From contig OY969772.1 of the NCBI GenBank assembly GCA_963702935.1, positions 2,294,001 to 2,358,000 on the forward strand: a stretch of DNA of 64,000 bases, read 5' to 3'. Below the pieces are notes generated by a model that made no database searches, was not told the DNA's origin, and worked only from the letters and a program-made list of their open reading frames with translations. The first letter of the stretch is position 1. Every line of letters begins with the position of its first letter. The position numbers and the translations under genes are program-made. Positions 16,373 to 24,700 of the stretch are shown here, piece after piece. Source of the DNA: DAOTWA01 sp963702935 (lineage in GTDB: Bacteria; Chloroflexota; Anaerolineae; Anaerolineales; Anaerolineaceae).

Positions 16373-17110
16373 CTACGTGCTGGTCCCCGGATTGGGGGTG
16401 CCGGACAGGAACTGGAGGCTGAAATCGAACGTTACGTCCCCGGCCGGATACGGCGAAGACGTGATCCCGTCGTCGAGCGAGTTCAGGAACTTTTGGGTCA
16501 GCACCACCTGGTACTTCCCGTTCAGATTGCCGTTAGGGGTGATCAAGATCCCGGTCATGGCGCAGGCCTGGCCTTGATTATTGTTGAAATACAGCGTCGG
16601 ATATTGGCTCAGGTCGATCTGGGTGCCGTTGATGCTGAACTGGAACTGCATATTCGCCAGGTTCTGCTGTAAGGTCGTCGCATCTTTGGCGCACCAACCG
16701 TTCCCCAGGGTAAAGCCGGCGCTCGGGTCGAGGGCAGCCGTGCCCGTATAGGTTTTCGGGGCCATAAAGTCCGAGTCGGCGTTCAGGTTGAGCGAGGTGA
16801 CCATCTGGTCCATCAAACTCTGGTTGGATAGCGCCGTCGGGTCCTGGATCGCGCTGAACGTGAAAGGCAAGCTTCCGAAGCTCGATCCGCCCCCGGAGCC
16901 TGAATTTGAATTTGGGACGGCCGTCGGGCTAACCAGGGGCGCTGGCAGCGGGTTGGGCGATAAACTCTGGCTGGCGATCGCGCTTCGAATCGCCGGCAAC
17001 GCCACGAAGGCGAACACCGCCGCCACCGCCACCACCCCGATCACCAATACGCCGCATCCGGCGGCCACCCACCCCCACGGGAAACGCTTCTTCTCTGTCT
17101 GATTCTCCAT
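16373..17110 (-). CDS. Membrane-anchored protein of unknown function
   Basis: I do not recognise this 245-residue protein. It has a short basic N-terminus, one membrane segment (about residues 13-42), a Pro/Ser/Gly linker and a soluble domain of about 150 residues with two Cys (NGWCAKDA and GQACAMTG) that may form a disulfide outside the cell. Repeated TPNGNLNGKYQ-like hydrophilic loops suggest a beta-rich exported domain. GAGGAG precedes the ATG. Confidence 0.75.
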   Translation of the reverse strand: MENQTEKKRFPWGWVAAGCGVLVIGVVAVAAVFAFVALPAIRSAIASQSLSPNPLPAPLVSPTAVPNSNSGSGGGSSFGSLPFTFSAIQDPTALSNQSLMDQMVTSLNLNADSDFMAPKTYTGTAALDPSAGFTLGNGWCAKDATTLQQNLANMQFQFSINGTQIDLSQYPTLYFNNNQGQACAMTGILITPNGNLNGKYQVVLTQKFLNSLDDGITSSPYPAGDVTFDFSLQFLSGTPNPGTST

Positions 17111-17235
17111 ACCTGCTCCTCATCCCGGCATAGTCTGTTCTTATTATTAATACTATAAATGCCCGAGATGAAAGGAAGATGAACAGCCGTAGCCAGGCTT
17201 GAGGACAAAGCTCTCGCCGGCCCCCGGAGCATGGG

Positions 17236-17305
17236 GTAGGAGCGAAGCATAGGGAAGGCGCGCCATCCTCGCCAGGCGGCCCGGCCTCCCTATGCTTCGC
17301 CCCAC
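17236..17305. repeat. 70-bp imperfect hairpin element (copy 1)
   Basis: GTAGGAGCGAAGCATAGGG is matched at the far end by CCCTATGCTTCGCCCCAC, with a middle GGAAGGCGCG...GCCAGGC. The same element is at 19456-19526. Confidence 0.85.
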
Positions 17306-17321
17306 GCCGGCCGCCCGCGGA

Positions 17322-18131
17322 TTATTTGGTGCTCGGCGTAGTTCCCGCCAGGGTGCTCACGTCGATGAAAGGAATCGTGCCGCCGGTGACCTGCGGGAGC
17401 TTGCCGTCCCATTTCGTCAGCGCCAGATATTGCAGATATTCGGGGGTCAGCGCGCCGGCGTCTCTCAGCTTGGCCTGGGCATCCGCCTGCCCTTGGGCCT
17501 GGGCGATAGCGGTTTGGGCGTCCACCTGGGCTTGCGCCAGGTGCTGCTTGGCCGTCTCGACCTGCTGCTGGGCCACCTGCTTGGCCTCGATGGCCTGATT
17601 GAAGGCGTCGCTGAAATTGAAGTTGACGATGTTGAAATTCTCGACGACCACGTGGTATTGGGCGAGCTGTTCCTTCAATTGTTCTTCGGCGTTCTGGCGC
17701 ACCTTCTCGCGGTCCTTGATGAGCTGTTCCGCCGTGTATTGGGCCGTCACCGCCTTGAAGGCGTTCTGGATGCTCGGCGCGATTACCTTATCGGCGTAAT
17801 CCGCCCCGATGTTCTGGTACACCGAGACGGCCTGGTCGCCTTCGAGGTGGTAGTTCACCGCGATGGTCGAGCTGACTTGCTGGAGGTCCTGGCTGGCCGC
17901 CTGCGCGTCCACCTGATCTTTCTGCGTGCGCACGTCCAATCGGACGATGCCTTCGACGAGCGGGATCTTTACGCCAATGCCCGGGTAAGCCACCCGATTG
18001 ACCGCCCCGAAGCGCGTGATGACCCCCACGCGCCCCGCCGGAACCGTGTAAATTCCGGACAGCAAGGCCAGGACTACTAAAACAACGACGACACCTACCA
18101 ATCCCAAAGTACGGCTATGCTTGTTTCTCAT
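17322..18131 (-). CDS. Prohibitin-like SPFH domain protein
   Basis: 269 residues. N-terminal membrane anchor (about residues 9-29), then the SPFH domain: VPAGRVGVITRFGAV, then GIGVKIPLVEGIVRLDVRTQ as in prohibitins. A long Gln/Ala-rich coiled coil follows (about residues 150-215). Such proteins scaffold membrane microdomains or protease complexes. GGGAGTAA precedes the ATG. It has no NfeD partner next to it, unlike the slipin at 52 kb. Confidence 0.9.
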   Translation of the reverse strand: MRNKHSRTLGLVGVVVVLVVLALLSGIYTVPAGRVGVITRFGAVNRVAYPGIGVKIPLVEGIVRLDVRTQKDQVDAQAASQDLQQVSSTIAVNYHLEGDQAVSVYQNIGADYADKVIAPSIQNAFKAVTAQYTAEQLIKDREKVRQNAEEQLKEQLAQYHVVVENFNIVNFNFSDAFNQAIEAKQVAQQQVETAKQHLAQAQVDAQTAIAQAQGQADAQAKLRDAGALTPEYLQYLALTKWDGKLPQVTGGTIPFIDVSTLAGTTPSTK

Positions 18132-18475
18132 GCCCGATTACTCCCTTCTGAACTATAGTCTTGATTGCGATTCCCGGGCGGATTATACTCGATCCATCTC
18201 CCCCAATCGTATTTTACCGGATAATTCAAACGTCCCCCCGCGCCTAAATCCCTTTGCCTGAGCCTCCTTGCTCCGCCCGCCGCTGAATAAACGACAATTT
18301 CCGGCCTGTGTTGCTTAGGCGACGATAGCCCGTTATTGTGGGTTGATCTTCCCGCCCAATGCGGTATCCTATTTAGGATATATTTTGTCGCATTAAACCG
18401 GGACCTTCAACCTTGCGCTCATCGGCAAGAATCCCGGCATCGTAAAAATTGTTGTGCCCTATGAGGAGTCTATAA
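18132..18475. other. Divergent intergenic region, no gene seen
   Basis: 344 bp between the prohibitin-like and oxidoreductase genes. Noticed: GAGGAG 8 nt before ATG 18476 and AT-rich stretches near 18360-18395. No convincing promoter pair, repeat or RNA. Confidence 0.5.
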
Positions 18476-19408
18476 ATGTCAGAAGCTACTATGCAAGCCA
18501 TCCGCGTCAAAGACTACGGCGGTGCGGAAGTGCTCGTGCTCGAGCCGGCCCCCCGCCCTCAGCCCTCGGCGGATCAGGTTCTCATCCGTGTTTTAGCGGC
18601 AGGCGTCAACCCCGCCGATTGGAAGATGCGCTCCGGAATGTACAAGGGCTGGATGCCCCTATCCTTCCCCTGGACGCCCGGCCTGGAAGGCGCCGGAGTC
18701 GTCGAGTCCGTGGGGCCGGACGTCACCCACTTCCACCCCGGGCAGGCCGTTTATGGCCGTTTCACGGGCGCCTACGCTGAATATGCGCTCGCCCCGGCCG
18801 CCGACTTGCAGCTTAAGCCGGATCCTCTCAGCTTTGAGCAGGCCGCCTCCGTGCCGGTGGGCGCCCTCACCGCCTGGCAGGCCGTCATCGAAGACGCCGG
18901 GGTTCAACCCGGCCAGCGCGTCCTGGTGCACGGCGCAGCCGGTGGCGTGGGGCTTTACGCGCTGCAGCTCGCCAGGTGGAAAGGGGCCCACGTCATCGGC
19001 ACGGCTTCGGCCGCCAACCTCGAGCTCGTTCGCTCCCTGGGCGCCGGGCAGGCCATCGACTACCAGGCGGCCCCGTTCGAGACCCTGGTCGCAGGGCTGG
19101 ACGTGGTCGTGGACACCGTCGGCGGCGACCTCCCCGAACGCTCCTTGAAAGTGCTTTGCCCGGGGGGCACGCTGATCTCCGTGGCGGCCAGGCTCTCCCC
19201 GGAGATGGGCCAGGCGCAAAACGTCCGCACGCTGAGCGCCGGGCGCGCTCAGCCCGAGCTATTCGGCCAGATCGCCGGGCTGATCGCCTCCGGGCAGATC
19301 ACCCCGGTAGTGGGCGCGGTCTTTCCCCTCTCCCAGGCGCGCCAGGCGCAGGAATTGAGCCAGACCGGCCACGGCCGGGGCCGCATCGTCCTGCATATCG
19401 CGGATTGA
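18476..19408 (+). CDS. Quinone oxidoreductase-like MDR family protein
   Basis: Medium-chain dehydrogenase/reductase of 310 residues, NADP-dependent, without zinc ligands. The GroES-like domain has AAGVNPADWKMRSG and PGLEGAGVVESVG. The Rossmann domain has VLVHGAAGGVGLYALQLA (GxxGxxG) and GTASAAN, whose Ser/Ala pattern favours NADPH. It likely reduces quinones or enones. Single gene; the downstream neighbour is convergent. Confidence 0.92.
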   Translation: MSEATMQAIRVKDYGGAEVLVLEPAPRPQPSADQVLIRVLAAGVNPADWKMRSGMYKGWMPLSFPWTPGLEGAGVVESVGPDVTHFHPGQAVYGRFTGAYAEYALAPAADLQLKPDPLSFEQAASVPVGALTAWQAVIEDAGVQPGQRVLVHGAAGGVGLYALQLARWKGAHVIGTASAANLELVRSLGAGQAIDYQAAPFETLVAGLDVVVDTVGGDLPERSLKVLCPGGTLISVAARLSPEMGQAQNVRTLSAGRAQPELFGQIAGLIASGQITPVVGAVFPLSQARQAQELSQTGHGRGRIVLHIAD

Positions 19409-19455
19409 AGGAACCGTCATCCCGCCAATCTTTCGGCGGGTCCCTTGTGCATTGG

Positions 19456-19526
19456 GTAGGGGCGAAGCATACGGAAGGCGCGCTGTCCTTGCCAGGCAGC
19501 CTGGCCCCCGTATGCTTCGCCCCTAC
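19456..19526. repeat. 71-bp hairpin element with perfect 19-bp arms (copy 2)
   Basis: GTAGGGGCGAAGCATACGG (19456-19474) and its exact reverse complement (19508-19526). It lies between convergent genes, and its right arm supplies the TAG stop of the epimerase gene (19525-19523). Confidence 0.9.
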
Positions 19527-20488
19527 ACCTCGTTTCCGGCTCGCAGCCAGTCGATGTAATCGGCGATGCCGGCCTCTATGTCAAACTGAGGCTCGAAGCC
19601 GGTATCCTCACGGAGTCGGGCGATATCCATATACCATAAGGTCTGCGGCCCGCCTGGATAGTGGCCGGCCGGCAGCTCGGCATCGAAGCCTGGGACGGCC
19701 TTCCTGATGGCGTCCACGATCGCTCAATTCGTCGTCGGTCGTCCCGCAGCTACATTGTACACGCGATGGCTGAGCTTATCCGCGCTCTGCAAGAGGGCCA
19801 CGGCCCGGGCGGCGTCTTTGATATAACACTGGTCGCCGCCGTCCTCGGCATAAACCGACCCACGCAGGCCCTCGAGGCCTAATTTTGCGCCACTTACCGC
19901 AGCATATACCAGTCTTCCGGCGAGGCCTCCTCTGGTTGCATCATAATTTGGCCCGTACATGGCGCCGAAACGCATTTCGATGCAGTCTACCTGGGTTTGA
20001 AGGCTGATGTAGCTGGAGACGATTTCGCCGCATTTCTTGGCCGCCTCAATCGGGAACGCTGCCGTGAGAGGGAGCGGCTGGTCTTCGCGCCAGGGTAGCT
20101 CTCGGATGCCATTGTATACGACCGGCGCACCTGCCATCGAGACCCGCCTGACACCCCACTCGCGGGCGGCCTGGAGCACGTTCGCGATGCCGGTCACAGT
20201 GGCCTGGATATCCCCGGCCAATTCAAGCGCGGTGGCTCCGGCTGGCATTCCCCCCGTAGCGAGATGGACGATCCCGGTAATCTTATACTTCTTGCCGAGC
20301 GCCCACAACGTTTTGAAGTCGGTGACGTCGGCTGGCTCTATGAAAATACGCTTCCCGACCTGGTCTTTTAAAAATTCCGGCACGCGGCCGTTTTTGCGCT
20401 GCATCAGGATGCAGTCTTCGCCCACCTCGAGCATTGCCTGGGCGGTATTCGAACCGACGAAACCAAGCCCACCGATAATGAGAATCAT
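19523..20488 (-). pseudogene. NAD-dependent epimerase/dehydratase with in-frame TGA
   Basis: Extended SDR that would be 321 residues. It begins ILIIGGLGFVGSNTAQAM (NAD motif), with LATGGMP and VVYNG in the body. One in-frame TGA (19726-19724) splits it after AAGRPTTN; homologous-looking sequence AIVDAIRKAVPGFDAELP continues in the same frame to 19523. The catalytic YxxxK region is not clear. The stop is probably a point mutation or error; the shortened protein (254 residues) might still fold. The final stop codon is provided by a hairpin repeat. Next to a MarR gene that may control it. Confidence 0.8.
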
Positions 20489-20506
20489 GTAGCTCTCCTT
20501 GAAAAG

Positions 20507-20942
20507 CTATTCCTCTAAGTTTTGGATCGCTTTTTCTAAAATCTTCCTGGCGGTCTCTTCATCTTCCGCGCTGATGCCTTTGAGCATCCGCCGGCGGACC
20601 GCCAGGATGGGGTCTGGAAGTGAGTCCCATAACTCTTGTCCGGCCGGCGTCAGGTGTAGCTGATTTGCCCGGCGGTCGGCCGTGCTCTGCTTGCGCATCA
20701 CCCACCCCTTTTTCTCCAGCGAATTGACGGCCGCCGTGAGCGTAGCCGAATTCGACCTGCAAGACACGCTGGAGCTCTTTCTGGGTCAGCCCTCCGCTTT
20801 GGTGAAGGTAGTAAAGCATGTACCATTGGCTGCGGGCTACGCCGTAAGGTCGCAGCGCATCGTTGAAGTATTGCCCCATCAGGTGATAGAGCCGCTTTAC
20901 CGAATGTGCCAGGTGATTGTCATAGGGGATATCGTTCTGCAT
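20507..20942 (-). CDS. MarR family regulator, one-base frameshift
   Basis: Winged-helix repressor, about 144 residues when repaired. The first frame gives YHLMGQYFNDALRPYG and SGGLTQKELQRVLQVE. After one extra T in GAATTCGG (about 20751) the other frame gives SATLTAAVNSLEKKGWVM, the recognition helix, and the wing RKQSTADRRANQLHLT. Total length is 3n+1, consistent with a single inserted base. GGAG lies just before ATG 20942. Its promoter is overlaid by a strong inverted repeat, so it is surely autoregulated. Likely targets are the epimerase gene downstream and perhaps the LuxR gene on the other side. Confidence 0.85.
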
Positions 20943-20955
20943 GGATGCTCCTTTA

Positions 20956-21000
20956 GCTAGCTACCTAGCCAATTTTAGCTAGGTAGCTAGCCATTGTCAA
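20956..21000 (-). promoter_or_regulatory. MarR promoter with 14-bp inverted-repeat operator
   Basis: Minus strand: TTGACA (21000-20995), 17 bp, TAAAAT (20977-20972). GCTAGCTACCTAGC (20956-20969) and its exact complement GCTAGGTAGCTAGC (20978-20991), 8 bp apart, bracket the -10: one arm fills the spacer, the other the start site. A bound dimer would block the polymerase. Confidence 0.85.
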
Positions 21001-21034
21001 GAGTTATCCTGGATTTGGGTATAATTGTCACCAT

Positions 21035-23740
21035 ATGAGCGACACAGCGCCTGCCTCCCCGGCCTCTTCCGAGCCTCTGCTGAGCACCAAGTTGATGCCG
21101 CCGCGCCTGCACGCCAGCGTGGTGCCGCGCCCGGAGCTGCTGGCCCGCCTGGATCAGGGCCTCTCCAAAAAGCTGACCCTCGTCAGCGCCCCCACCGGCT
21201 TTGGCAAGACCACCCTGGTCAGCCTGTGGCTGGCCGAGCGCCGGCTTCCCGCCGCCTGGGTGGCCCTGGATGAGAACGACAACGACCCGGTGCGCTTCTG
21301 GACCTACGCCATTTCGGCCTTGCGCCGCCTGGACGCCTCGCTGGGCAAGGCCGCCCTGGCCACGCTGGCCGCTTCCCAGCCCGGCTCCTTCCACAGCCTC
21401 TTGCCGCCGCTCATCAACGACCTTGCCCGCCTTTCCCAGGCCCGCGTGCTGGTGCTGGAGGACTATCACGCCATCACCGCCCCGGAGATCCACGCCGGCC
21501 TGTCTTTCCTGCTCCAAAACCTGCCCGACGCCCTCCACCTGGTGCTGATCTCGCGCAGCCAGCCGGACCTGCCCCTGGCCATCCTGCGCGCCCGCGACGA
21601 GCTGATCGAGATCGATGCCGCCGCCCTGCGCTTCAGCCAGGCGGAGACCGCCGCCTTCCTGCGCGGGGCCGTGCCCGGCGAGCTGCCCGCCGCGGCCCTG
21701 GCCGGCGTGCAGGAGCGTACCCAGGGCTGGGTCGCCGGGCTGCGCCTCCTGGCGCTGGCCCTGCAAGATAAGGGCGCCCTTCAGGACGCCGCGCGCATCA
21801 TCCGCACCTTCTCGGGCAGCCATCGCTACGTGGCCGATTACCTGACCAAAGAGGTCTTCGAGACCCTGCCGGAGGCTCTCCAGACCTTCTTGCTGAAGAC
21901 CTGCTTCCTCAGCCGCCTGACGGGCGCCCTGTGTGATGCGGTCACGGGATCGACCGGCGGGGAAGCCACCCTGGAGCAGCTCGAGCGCCAGAACCTGTTC
22001 CTCGTGCGCCTGGAGCACGGCGGCGGGCGCGTCTGGTATCGCTATAACCCGCTGTTCGCCGAATCCATCCAGGTTCTGGCCCGCCAGCGCTGGGGCGAGG
22101 CCGGCGTGCGCTTCATTTTCGAGGCCGCCAGCCAATGGTATCAGGCGCAGCACCTCTACGACCAGGCCATCGAAGCGGCGCTCAGCGCGAAATCCTTCCA
22201 GCGCGCCCTGGCGCTCGTCGAGAAGTTCATCGAGATGCACGACATCGGCGAAATGTTCACCCTGGGCCGCTGGCTGGAAGCCATTCCCCAGGAGCTGACC
22301 CTGCTGCACCCGGAAATCTGCCTGGCCTACGCCCAGGTGATCCTGTATAGCTCCGATCGCTACGCGGCCGCCACCGCCACGCGCATCCAGCCCTATTTGC
22401 GCGCGGCAGAGGAGGCCTGGAAGGCCGAGGGCAACATCGGCCGGGTGGGCGCGGTTTCGGCGCTGCGGGGTATGATCGCCTTCTGGCAGGGCGATTTCCC
22501 CACCGCCTTTGCCTGCGTACACCGCTCTCTGGAGGAGCTGCCCGAGCAGGAAGTGCTCTGGCGCGGTGTGAGCCTGCTGAACGCCAGCTTCGAGGCCCTC
22601 TTTGGCGGGAAGATGCTGGCCGCCCTGGATCGCACCCTCGAGGCCAAGGCCCTCCTGGGCGCTTCTCAAAACATCCACGGGGTGCTGGCCGCCGACCAGG
22701 TGTTGAGCGAAGTCTTCTACTGGCAAGGCGATCTGGAGCAATCCGCCCAACTGAACCGGCAGATCATGGCCGAAGCCGTCGGCGGCGAGGAGATGCTGGA
22801 CGATCAGGGGGTGGCCCGCCTGGGCCTGGCCGACGTGGCTTACGAGCAAAACGACCTGGAGGCCGCTGAAGAGTTCGCCGCGCAGGCCCTGGATCTGGCC
22901 CGCCAGCGCGCCAACGCGGCCCTGCAAGCCCAGGCAGTGGTGCGGCTGGCCTACATCCAGTCCGCCCGGGGCGACGCGGCGCAGGCCCAGGAGAGTCTCA
23001 AGACGTTCATCTCCGGGCTGGGGAGCCCCGCTTTACTGCGCGAGGTGCAGTGCGCCCAGGCGCGCCTCAGCCTTTTAGCCAACCAGGCGGATTCCCTGGG
23101 CTGGTGGCTGGCGGTCATTGCGCCAGAATCGCCCCCCGTGCTGCCCGTGCAGGCGGAACGTGAGGCCTTCACCCTGGCCTGCCTGCGCATCGCCGAGGGG
23201 AAGACGGACGACGCCCTGGCCGCTCTCGCGGGCTGGCCGGCAGACGCCGCCGAGAACGGGCGGGTGCGCAGCCAGGCGGAGGCCCTGTGCCTGCGTGCCC
23301 TGGCGCATTATCGCGCCGCGGATTTGCCCCAGGCGGTGCAGGCGCTCACGCCGGCCCTGGCCATCGGGCAGGGCAAGGGCCTGCGCCGCCTGTTCCTGGA
23401 CGAAGGCGCTCCCCTGGCCGCCCTGCTCAAGGAGGCCCTCCCCGCGCTGGGCAAGCGTTCTCTCAGCCTGTACGCCGCCGCCTTGCTGCACTCTTTCTCC
23501 CCCGAAGCCCTCTCCCGCCCGGCGGGGGCCGGCTCGGCGGCTTTGGTCGAGCCTTTGAGCCAGCAGGAGCTGCGCGTGCTGCGTTACCTGGTAGGCGGCT
23601 TGTCGAACGCCGACATCGCCCGCGAGCTGGTGGTCTCCACCAACACGGTCAAGACGCACGTCAAGAGCATCTATCGCAAGCTGGACATTCGCTCCCGCGA
23701 GGAAGCCCGTGAGGTGGCCCGCGAGCTGAATTTGCTGTGA
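21035..23740 (+). CDS. MalT-like ATP-dependent LuxR transcriptional regulator
   Basis: 901-residue STAND-class activator. It begins LLSTKLMPPRLHASVVPRPEL, then the P-loop SAPTGFGKTTLVSLW (about residues 45-59) and Walker B-like VLVLEDYHAI. The TPR-like superhelix occupies the middle. A C-terminal LuxR HTH (about residues 838-901) has LSQQELRVLRYLVGGLSNAD and STNTVKTHVKSIYRKL. Its inducer is unknown. TATAAT (21020-21025) ends 9 nt before the ATG, so the mRNA is probably leaderless. The two genes downstream each carry a matching 17-bp palindrome at activator position, so they are the best candidate targets. Confidence 0.93.
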   Translation: MSDTAPASPASSEPLLSTKLMPPRLHASVVPRPELLARLDQGLSKKLTLVSAPTGFGKTTLVSLWLAERRLPAAWVALDENDNDPVRFWTYAISALRRLDASLGKAALATLAASQPGSFHSLLPPLINDLARLSQARVLVLEDYHAITAPEIHAGLSFLLQNLPDALHLVLISRSQPDLPLAILRARDELIEIDAAALRFSQAETAAFLRGAVPGELPAAALAGVQERTQGWVAGLRLLALALQDKGALQDAARIIRTFSGSHRYVADYLTKEVFETLPEALQTFLLKTCFLSRLTGALCDAVTGSTGGEATLEQLERQNLFLVRLEHGGGRVWYRYNPLFAESIQVLARQRWGEAGVRFIFEAASQWYQAQHLYDQAIEAALSAKSFQRALALVEKFIEMHDIGEMFTLGRWLEAIPQELTLLHPEICLAYAQVILYSSDRYAAATATRIQPYLRAAEEAWKAEGNIGRVGAVSALRGMIAFWQGDFPTAFACVHRSLEELPEQEVLWRGVSLLNASFEALFGGKMLAALDRTLEAKALLGASQNIHGVLAADQVLSEVFYWQGDLEQSAQLNRQIMAEAVGGEEMLDDQGVARLGLADVAYEQNDLEAAEEFAAQALDLARQRANAALQAQAVVRLAYIQSARGDAAQAQESLKTFISGLGSPALLREVQCAQARLSLLANQADSLGWWLAVIAPESPPVLPVQAEREAFTLACLRIAEGKTDDALAALAGWPADAAENGRVRSQAEALCLRALAHYRAADLPQAVQALTPALAIGQGKGLRRLFLDEGAPLAALLKEALPALGKRSLSLYAAALLHSFSPEALSRPAGAGSAALVEPLSQQELRVLRYLVGGLSNADIARELVVSTNTVKTHVKSIYRKLDIRSREEAREVARELNLL

Positions 23741-23769
23741 GGGATCGAGCCTCAGGATCACCCCTCCAA

Positions 23770-23814
23770 TCACCCGGGGCGGGTGAAGCGCCGGCGCCTG
23801 CCGGGCGCTAGAAT
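23770..23814 (+). promoter_or_regulatory. Palindromic activator site and -10 box upstream of gene 23859
   Basis: TCACCCGGGGCGGGTGA (23770-23786, arms TCACCC/GGGTGA) ends 22 bp before TAGAAT (23809-23814), centring it near -43 where a -35 box should be. An equivalent site precedes gene 24701. Confidence 0.6.
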
Positions 23815-23858
23815 GAGGTCAATTCGAGCGCCACAGCGCAGAAAGAAGGAATTGGGGT

Positions 23859-24551
23859 ATGACACAACGATCTATATTGGCAGGCGCCGCTCCCACCGTG
23901 ATCATCAAGGCCGGCGGCAGCGTCACGGTCAGGGGCCACGAGAGCGACCGGCTCCAGGCGGAGACCGGCTCTGCCTGGGGATTGAAGGTAGAGCAGCACA
24001 GCTCGGCGGAGATCGGGCGCGCCCGGGCCGCCATCGGCGATCTCGTGCTGTTCGACCTGCGTTTGAAGCTGCCCGGCGGGGGGGAGAAAGGCGCGCCCGA
24101 CGAGGTCATCGAGGTGCAGTTGGGCGGCAGCGGCCAGGTGCTGGTGCCGTTTGGCTCCAATCTCAAAGTGTACGCCGGCAAGGATATCGACGTGCAGGGC
24201 ATCCGCGGCCGGGTGGACGCCTATTCCGGCCTCAAGCTGAATTTGCAAGACGTCTATTGCCTGCGGTATGCCTCGGCCGGCCGCACCATGAACCTGGACT
24301 GCCAGACCGTGCTCGGAAGGAAGGTCGAGTTCAAGGCCGGCAGCGACATTCGCTTCCACGTCCACGATCTGACCAGCGCCCACATCCAGGTCGTCGACCT
24401 GGGCGGCTATTGGGAGGCGCGCATCGGGGGCGGCGAGCGCTCGGTGTACCTCAAGTGCGGGGGCGACGTTACCCTGGTGACCGATCAGCAGGTCGAGGCC
24501 TTGCCCCCCAATTACGTCCTGGGGAAGGTCGAGCGCCCGCCGGCGGTCTGA
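23859..24551 (+). CDS. Protein of unknown function, repetitive beta-rich
   Basis: 230 residues, not recognised. It has no signal peptide or membrane segment. The sequence is Gly/Val-rich with regular short strands (TVIIKAGGSVTVRG, VQLGGSGQVLVPFG, VYAGKDIDVQG), suggesting a beta-helix or beta-prism of the adhesin-like DUF type. GAAGGAATTGGGG lies before the ATG. A putative LuxR/MalT site precedes it and a strong terminator follows, so it is a single-gene unit. Confidence 0.75.
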   Translation: MTQRSILAGAAPTVIIKAGGSVTVRGHESDRLQAETGSAWGLKVEQHSSAEIGRARAAIGDLVLFDLRLKLPGGGEKGAPDEVIEVQLGGSGQVLVPFGSNLKVYAGKDIDVQGIRGRVDAYSGLKLNLQDVYCLRYASAGRTMNLDCQTVLGRKVEFKAGSDIRFHVHDLTSAHIQVVDLGGYWEARIGGGERSVYLKCGGDVTLVTDQQVEALPPNYVLGKVERPPAV

Positions 24552-24567
24552 ATCCCCACTCCCGTTC

Positions 24568-24605
24568 AGCGAGACGCCCGGCGCGAGCGGGGCGTCTCGC
24601 TTTAA
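24568..24605 (+). terminator. Terminator of gene 23859
   Basis: AGCGAGACGCCC (24568-24579) pairs perfectly with GGGCGTCTCGCT (24590-24601), followed by TT and A-rich sequence. Confidence 0.8.
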
Positions 24606-24621
24606 GACATCCCCCCCGCAA

Positions 24622-24667
24622 TCACCCGGGGTGGGTGATGCCGCTTCACCCCTCCGCAGGCTATTCT
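24622..24667 (+). promoter_or_regulatory. Palindromic activator site and -10 box upstream of gene 24701
   Basis: TCACCCGGGGTGGGTGA (24622-24638) ends 23 bp before TATTCT (24662-24667), the same design and spacing as at 23770. No -35 consensus is present, as expected for an activator-dependent promoter. Confidence 0.6.
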
Positions 24668-24700
24668 CTGCACATCCATACTTTTTAAGGAGAGGTGATC

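Noticed and set aside
19724..19726. TGA in the epimerase as a third selenocysteine codon
   Set aside because: Not at a Cys position, no redox motif, no hairpin; a point nonsense change is simpler.
20987..22927. A 646-codon minus-strand ORF
   Set aside because: Antisense shadow of the GC-rich MalT-like gene, Gln/Gly/Leu-rich and without homology features.
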